NCBI GenBank assembly: GCA_032622095.1
Contig: CP136061.1
Location: forward strand, 123,580,754-123,644,753
Direction: 5' to 3'
DNA length: 64,000 nucleotides
Source of the DNA: Siphonodentalium dalli
Lineage: Eukaryota; Mollusca; Scaphopoda; Gadilida; Siphonodentaliidae
The notes under the pieces were generated by a model. The model was not told the DNA's origin. It did no database searches and saw nothing but the letters and a program-made list of their open reading frames with translations. This document shows, one piece after another, positions 58,347 through 64,000 of the stretch. A program made the translations under genes and the position numbers. The number at the start of each line of letters is the position of its first letter. The first letter of the stretch is position 1.

Positions 58347-59648
58347 AGAAATCAAAGTGAAAGAACACCTAAAAGGACTACTAATCCCATATCAAGGGAC
58401 GGAACTCCAATGAAATGCAAGATATGCGAGTCTATATTTCACTTCGCCAGATTTTGTCCAGATTCTTATGAAAATATGAACAGTCGTACAAGTGTCTACT
58501 ACACAGATGATTACAATAAAGAGGCACAAGCAGTTCTATTCACTGGGAATAAAAAAGAAAACATGGAAGTTTTAGTTATTGAATCTTTCAACTCCGCTGT
58601 ATTGGACAGTGCTTGTAGCTCTACCGTAGCTGGTGTTCTTTGGATGGAAAGCTACCTTGAAACTTTGAACAATTTTGATCGTAATCGAGTGAAAAGGAAG
58701 CCCAGTGACACAATTTTCCGCTTCGGTGGAGGGACCAAACTCGCTTCAAAAGAGAAGGTGACATTTCCTTGTGAATTAGCTGGAGTTGATTGTTTGATTA
58801 CTACAGATGTGGTTGCTAGCGACATTCCGCTTCTCCTTGGTAAACCTTCGATGAAAAGAGCAAAGATTGTGTTAGATCTAGAAAATGATAGAGCGATCAT
58901 ATTCGGTAAGACTGTCGATCTTCAGTGTACATCCTCCGGTCATTACTGCATTCCGCTGGTGAAATCGCATGTTGACATTCGAGACACATGTATTTATGAA
59001 ACGACTGCTTGTGGTAATGAAAAGACGACCAAGGAAAAATTTGTGATTGTGAACAAGCTCCATAAGCAATTTGCTCACCCAACTTCAGACAGGTTAAAAA
59101 CACTTCTCAAAGATGCTGGAGTTAATGACAATGAATATTTAAAGGCAGTGGATGACATAACTTCAAAATGTGATGTTTGTATCAGGCACAAAAAAACTCT
59201 GTGTAGACCTGTTGTTTGTATGCCATTGGCAAAAGAATTCAACGAGGTTGTGGCATTAGATTTGAAGATTTGGAAACCAAACATTTATTTTCTACATATG
59301 ATTGATATGGCGACCCGATTTTCACTCGCTTCTGTGATTAACAGTAAACAACCAGAAATTATCATTGATCAAATTATGAAAATGTGGATAGGTGGAGGAT
59401 TTGGCGCACCAAAGAAATTTCTTGCTGATAATGGTGGTGAGCTATCCAATTCCAAGTTTAGAGACATGGCACAGAATCTAAATGTAGAAGTTATGAATAC
59501 ATCTGCACGAAGCCCGTTGCAAAATGGTTTATGTGAACGGAATCATGCCGTAGTAGATGACAATGTCACGAAAATTCTTGCTGATGATCCCAAAATGGAT
59601 TTGGAGACCGCTTTGTTGTGGGCTGTTAATGCCAAAAACTCATTGTAG
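58347..59648 (+). CDS. copia-type protease-integrase polyprotein (no reverse transcriptase)
   Basis: The frame continues from gag after its TAG. Counting from the ATG at 58410 (412 codons): a zinc knuckle C-x2-C-x4-H-x4-C at residues 3-16, a protease active site DSA at 66-68, an integrase zinc-binding HHCC (H218, H223, C254, C257), then the catalytic triad D284, D340, E376 with 35 residues between the last two. The stop TAG lies at 59646-59648. Copia order is gag, protease, integrase, reverse transcriptase, RNase H; here nothing after integrase survives as polymerase. The integrase is otherwise intact, which is unusual for a copy that lacks reverse transcriptase. Confidence 0.8.
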   Translation, partial: RNQSERTPKRTTNPISRDGTPMKCKICESIFHFARFCPDSYENMNSRTSVYYTDDYNKEAQAVLFTGNKKENMEVLVIESFNSAVLDSACSSTVAGVLWMESYLETLNNFDRNRVKRKPSDTIFRFGGGTKLASKEKVTFPCELAGVDCLITTDVVASDIPLLLGKPSMKRAKIVLDLENDRAIIFGKTVDLQCTSSGHYCIPLVKSHVDIRDTCIYETTACGNEKTTKEKFVIVNKLHKQFAHPTSDRLKTLLKDAGVNDNEYLKAVDDITSKCDVCIRHKKTLCRPVVCMPLAKEFNEVVALDLKIWKPNIYFLHMIDMATRFSLASVINSKQPEIIIDQIMKMWIGGGFGAPKKFLADNGGELSNSKFRDMAQNLNVEVMNTSARSPLQNGLCERNHAVVDDNVTKILADDPKMDLETALLWAVNAKNSL

Positions 59649-60520
59649 ATGGTATATGGATACAGTCCCCACCAATTAGTATTTGGATGTAATCCTAATC
59701 TTCCGTCAATACTTCATGATAAACCACCTGCACTCGAAGGTACCGCCAAGAGTTAACTTTTTACGAAGCATATTAGTGCTCTTCATGCTTCTAGACAAGC
59801 CTTCATTAAATCTGAATCGTCTGAGAAAATCAGACTTGCTTTACGGCATCAAATTCGACCGTCGGGAGAAATTTTCAACTGTGGTGATAAAATATATTTC
59901 AAAACTGATAAATGTAACGAATGGCTGGGGCCAGGAAAAGTATTAGGACAAGATGGGAAGATTGTGTTCGTGCGGCATGGGAGCTTATACATTCGTGTAC
60001 CTACATGCAGAATTGTAAAGGTAGGAAGAGAATTCTGTTCTGAGAAATCTGATGAAATGGACATCGTCACAGGATGTGCCTAAATTGACATGTCAGGATG
60101 GAGTTCAAGTTGATACAAATATTAGCTGTTCTTCTGATGAAGAGGAATGTCAAGCAGATGAGAAAAATATATCAAGTGACAACAACCAGGATACAGACAA
60201 GATAAATGATGATAAAGTTCCTTAAGTTAAGAACAATATTTCATATAAACTTGCTGATGCATCAGATTGGATCAAAGGACTTGTTGTTAGTAGAGGTGGC
60301 AAAGTATCCGGAAAATATAAGAACTGGTTCAATGTGCAGAATGATGGTGATTCTGGGGTTATGGCCATTGATTTTGAAAATGATGTTCAAGAATGGAAAT
60401 ACGATGTGGACTATGACTGATGATCATGCTCAATGTGAAAATGTTAACATTATAAGTGACAAAGATGTACACAATGATGAACTAAAAGAGAGGAGCTTCA
60501 CCTAGAGATCTGTTCATGAC
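59649..60520 (+). pseudogene. Decayed integrase C-terminus and linker
   Basis: The same frame runs on for about 35 codons after the stop, then ends. Further pieces in shifted frames include WLGPGKVLGQDGK (near 59920) and SRGGKVSGKYKNWFNVQ (near 60285), which fit the integrase C-terminal and connector regions. The frame ends at a TGA near 60418. The reverse transcriptase (YVDD-type) and RNase H that should follow are absent: only about 250 bp, no polymerase motif, separate this from the polypurine tract. Confidence 0.65.
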
Positions 60521-60644
60521 TCTTGGAGATGGAAAGATTCATTTACATGTATAAATTGACTTACATTTGGAGTTTAGTGTTTCTGGGACGTTCGTATAAA
60601 TAGTGTAAATTCGTTAAGAAGAAAACCAAACAAAAAACAATTTT

Positions 60645-60668
60645 TAAAAAAAGAGAGAAAGATGAATG
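60645..60668 (+). promoter_or_regulatory. Polypurine tract
   Basis: AAAAAAAGAGAGAAAGATGAA lies immediately before the TG of the 3' LTR, the position used to prime plus-strand synthesis. Confidence 0.7.
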
Positions 60669-61362
60669 TGTTAAAGGTACTCAATCCATAAAGAGGGTCC
60701 CCATCTCAACAGATTCCAACAACAACCATCCGATCAGAGGGTCCTATATTACTATTTCTTTGGCTTTGGTGGTAAAAAATATTTGATTCGAGTCGAGGAA
60801 CCCATCAAACAAAGCTCAGAGTTATTAGATATTGATTTTTGAAATTTGTTATTAACTCGAGATGAGTACTAATAACTGCCGTAATCTGCTCTGGATGTGT
60901 ACTCCAAATCTATTCAAACAGACAAGGATGGATAACTCTAAAATCAAGTGGTAATTTTAACGCAATTTTGACTGAGTTCTGGGCCAGATAGTATTCCCGA
61001 TAATGAAAAATAATAGATTTCTAAAATCGATATCTAACAAATCTGAGCTTTGATGGGTGACTTCCTCGACTCGAATCAAATATTTTTGACCCCTGAAGCC
61101 ATTGAAATAGTAATTGAGAGGAGTTTTATCGGATTGAGTACCTTTAACTTGGCAGTGAAAGAGTTACATTGTAATTGTGTTTTAGTGAGTGACTTCCCTT
61201 GGACTTCCGGAGGAAAGCGAAAGTGACCTGTGCGCGTGCGTGGAAGAAGTTAAGAGTGTCAGAAGAAATGAGCGAGTGATGAGAGATAATTGAACTGAAC
61301 AAGTAGAGGATTCGGGCTAGCTAGCGGGACGAGCGTGGTGTTGAAGCTCTGCTACGTTTTCA
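60669..61362 (+). repeat. 3' LTR of the copia-type element, split by a MITE
   Basis: The LTR starts TGTTAA at 60669-60674, is interrupted by a 469-bp MITE, and resumes with CTTGGCAGTG at 61148, ending TTTTCA at 61362. Without the MITE and one TTAA copy it is 221 bp. Three substitutions against 221 aligned bases of the 5' LTR (about 1.4 %) indicate a recent insertion. Confidence 0.9.
60675..61143. mobile_element. TTAA MITE (piggyBac-type), copy 1
   Basis: The inverted ends AGGTACTCAATCC are flanked by TTAA on each side (60671-60674, 61144-61147). The arms are long and diverged: 'gattcgagtcgagga...cccatcaaa' and its complement recur in both halves, so the element folds back on itself. It sits inside the 3' LTR exactly at base 6 of that LTR. 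No coding capacity. Confidence 0.85.
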
Positions 61363-61438
61363 GAATATTCATTGTAGATCATGAATATACCAAAGATCAT
61401 TCACATCCAATCTAAAATGATACAAGTACATACCGGTA

Positions 61439-61543
61439 CAGTAATGCCCTAAACAATCGATTCCTTACCCACAGCAGAATTATGGGTAATTTTTCAGGAT
61501 TTAGTCAGAAATATGGCTTATTGCCATTCATCGGAAAGCTCTC
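61439..61543. repeat. Foldback MITE, left arm only
   Basis: ACAGTAATGCCCTAAACAAT to 'ttcatcggaaagctct', the same breakpoints as 39792-39896 and 48075-48179. Confidence 0.8.
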
Positions 61544-61756
61544 GTTGAGCATTACTGAACATATATTTATCACTCCAAAGGCTAAAAAAAACTTCAGAAG
61601 AAATGAATTGGATGACCTGTTGCACATGGATATTGTTCCTCCGATGCTGCCTCATGAGCATAATAAACATTCAAATATGACCTAATATGACAGATACAGA
61701 GATCTAAAGTTGGCATGGTTGCATTTTTCACTTTAAGGGCCATAACTCTGTAAAAA

Positions 61757-61905
61757 TACTGTATACACCCGTCAGTAAGCTGGGGCTGCTATTGCACATT
61801 TTTGCTCAAAAAGTGGGTACTGGGCTTACACACGAGGACCACCCTGTGCAACAATTCAGTTAGCCTTCAGGTGCCGACCTAACATCATATTTTATACCAG
61901 AATGA
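61757..61905. repeat. Conserved dispersed unit, copy 2
   Basis: Same series as 14558-14705: 'ctgtatacacccgtcagtaa', 'tttttgctcaaaaagtgggt', 'actgggcttacacacgagga', 'gttagccttcaggtgccgac'. It is preceded by 'agggccataactctg' of the H1 type. Confidence 0.6.
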
Positions 61906-63327
61906 TGTCTACCAAACCTAAATTCTCTATCATTCAATAAATAAGCTGGTAGTTTGAAAAATAAGGTGCAATTTAGTTTGCATATCTCTAGGAAATATTT
62001 CCCAGCTTAAATTGAGAATACGACAGCATCAGCCAAGTACAGTAGAACTGTGGCGTCGGGATTATGCTGAAGTCACATTCTCATGACCAACAGTTATAAT
62101 ATTAATATGTAGGGGTCATGGATTAAATGAGAATGACAGGAACAGCACAGTTCACCAGGGTACACCTTAGTTTATCATACGAATGCTTGACATAACGTAC
62201 CCTGTTACCTAGATCGAACTATCCTGCCTGCCTGCCAGAATAGATGGGGGGGGGGGGGGATATATCTATTTTTCACCACCTGGAATATTTGGCGTACTGG
62301 CAAAAATTCCGCTAACTTCTTCCAGAAATAGTACATGCGAGCATGCCGTTACGATAGGTCACAGCTCCCTGTTCATCAGTGGCGATCGCAAATTAATATC
62401 GAATTATAAAATGAATAAAAGTATCGCATCAATAAGAATATGGTATGTTGTGATAGTTGATAAATACATCTACTTATTTACGAATTGGTAATTCATGCAA
62501 ATAGACATGTTATGACACCATGCTGGTTACACGTGGAAATACAATGTTTACATTTGTGATAACACATGTTGGGAGAATTCCAATTTGAACTAGGAATCAG
62601 CATATGGAGGATGTAAAACCACACTTGTTCATCGTCCAAGAAAAAACATTATATGACTTTTTTGGAAAATATATTGTGATTAGTTTAATACCAATAAATA
62701 CTCGCAATACCAATTTTGATAATAAAATCAGCTTTTGGTGAAAATCCGTTGTTGTAACTGGATGATATGGGGACCATCTAATCAAATCATGTATCTTTAT
62801 CCTTAAAGAGTATATAACTTTCCGAGTGAATTCATGGGATTAGTTATAAGATAACAAAAACAGAAAGTTTATATCATTCATTGATTTATTGGTATTTTTA
62901 TGATGTATGGGTAGATGTTTCAAACAGTCAACAGTGACATAAGCAAGATGAGTCTCAACAATTAACAACGGCTGACATCCAGATCACACGAATAGATGGC
63001 TTAAATAATCATTTGATACAAGTCAATCTGTTGCAAAAAGTTTTCCGCGAGTATTCAAAATCCAAAACATGAGAAAAAAGAACATTGCTGATGATCAAAA
63101 GATGGAGAATATCAGACGAATGGTGTCCACAATTATCTGACTAGCATTCACACATGTCAATTAGATTGTGAGATTGTATGTTTGGATTTTGAGGAAACCA
63201 ATTGCCAGCAACCCGCCGAAAATGACTATCCTGGCTGCTATGTCTGCAACGACATGGATGCAAAAGCACAACAAGTTTTTCATGGTCTGAAATAATTAGA
63301 GAATTATTTAGGGTGGCGTTCAATTAA
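61906..63327. other. Spacer, nothing recognised
   Basis: AT-rich sequence with a G14 run at 62246-62259. No coding motif or known repeat was seen. Confidence 0.4.
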
Positions 63328-63799
63328 AGGTACTCAATCCGATAAAACTCCTCTCAATTACTATTTCAATGGCTTCGGGGGGTCAAAAATATTCGAGTCG
63401 AGGATGTCACCCATCAAAGCTCAGATTTGTTAGATATCGATTTTAGAAATCTATTATTTTTCATTATCGGGAATTCTTTCTGGCCCAGAAGACAGTCAAA
63501 ATTTCGTTATTATTACCACTTGATTATAGAGTTATCCATCCTTGTCTGTTTGAATAGAGTTTTGGCGTAAAATCTCGAGCAGGTTACCAAATTGACGGCA
63601 GTTATTAGTACTCATCTCGAGCAATTAACAAATTTCAAAAATCAATATCTAATAACTCTGAGCTTTGATGGGGTTCCTCGACTCGAATCAAATATTTGTT
63701 ACCCCCAAAGCCAAAGAAATAGTAATATAGGACCCTCTGATCGGATTGTTGTTGTTGGAATCTGTTGAGATGGGGACCCTCTGTTCGGATTGAGTACCT
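63328..63799. mobile_element. TTAA MITE (piggyBac-type), copy 2, inverted
   Basis: The same ends (AGGTACTCAATCCG) and TTAA flanks (63324-63327, 63800-63803). It is 472 bp and runs in the opposite orientation to 60675-61143. Shared text includes 'gaatattcgagtcgag'-type and 'catctcgag' blocks. Confidence 0.85.
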
Positions 63800-63803
63800 T
63801 TAA

Positions 63804-64000
63804 TAGATTTATATGAAACCTTTTTTTCTGTAACTTCCAACTTGGAAGAAATTCCATGGTCAATGCACTTAATGCAAAAATTATGAGAACAAAAGTTTTT
63901 GTTCAAGAATCTAGGAAATTATTTTATATTTGCTTTAGATGTCAAAATCAGCCAAAAATCTTATAGTGTGGGGGTGCAAATGTTCAAAAACTGGTTCCAT
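63804..64000. other. Window end, nothing recognised
   Basis: Short AT-rich segment without signal. Confidence 0.3.

Overview
This is eukaryotic, animal nuclear DNA. Two spliced genes with GT-AG introns sit in AT-rich sequence packed with transposable elements and tandem repeats. The repeat style (hairpin-headed modular repeats with GTCCGTCTGTCC boxes, many MITEs, LINE, copia, hAT and piggyBac debris) looks like a mollusc, most likely a bivalve; that is an inference from style, not a match I could test.

Genes. (1) On the + strand, four 3'-terminal coding exons between 5265 and 20303 encode an Arg/Gly/Pro-rich tail that I read as the C-terminus of a FAM120-type protein (constitutive coactivator of PPAR-gamma-like). 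Upstream exons lie outside the window or were not recognised. (2) On the + strand, five exons between 41014 and 57092 encode an almost complete ankyrin-repeat and SOCS-box protein of the ASB13/ASB11/ASB5/ASB9 group: six ankyrin repeats, then a BC box and a Cullin-box-like motif. It would be a substrate receptor of a Cullin-RING E3 ligase. All exon phases join cleanly in both genes. I see no RNA gene, operon or CRISPR array.

Layout. 1-5264: no gene, but a hAT-like element (2687-4704) with a second hAT-like element (3517-4572) nested in it, both with perfect 8-bp target duplications. 5265-20303: FAM120-like gene; its 11-kb intron is filled with modular hairpin repeats, and its last intron holds a decayed piggyBac (17967-19277) and a hairpin MITE. 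20304-25399: probable long 3' UTR and spacer. 25400-26284: compact inverted-repeat element carrying an unidentified 178-codon ORF. 27890-35910: dispersed repeats, a three-layer nest (foldback MITE, hAT, Mutator-like MITE), degenerate satellites and a C37 tract. 37754-38075: TTAA MITE with a perfect 27-bp internal hairpin. 41014-57092: ASB gene, with MITEs, a 30-bp minisatellite with higher-order structure, and a 5.96-kb long-inverted-repeat element (50724-56680) in its introns. 57306-61362: young Ty1/copia LTR element with gag, protease and integrase but no reverse transcriptase, its 3' LTR split by a TTAA MITE. 61363-64000: half-MITE, a conserved dispersed unit and a second TTAA MITE.

The most interesting items are the reverse-transcriptase-less copia copy with nearly identical LTRs, the several unrelated repeat families sharing one hairpin + GTCCGTC + tandem-module design, the palindromic MITE family whose copies are mostly single arms, the long-inverted-repeat element in the ASB intron, and the small inverted-repeat element with an unknown ORF. 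Boundaries and target duplications were read by eye; family names rest on motif recognition and were not searched.
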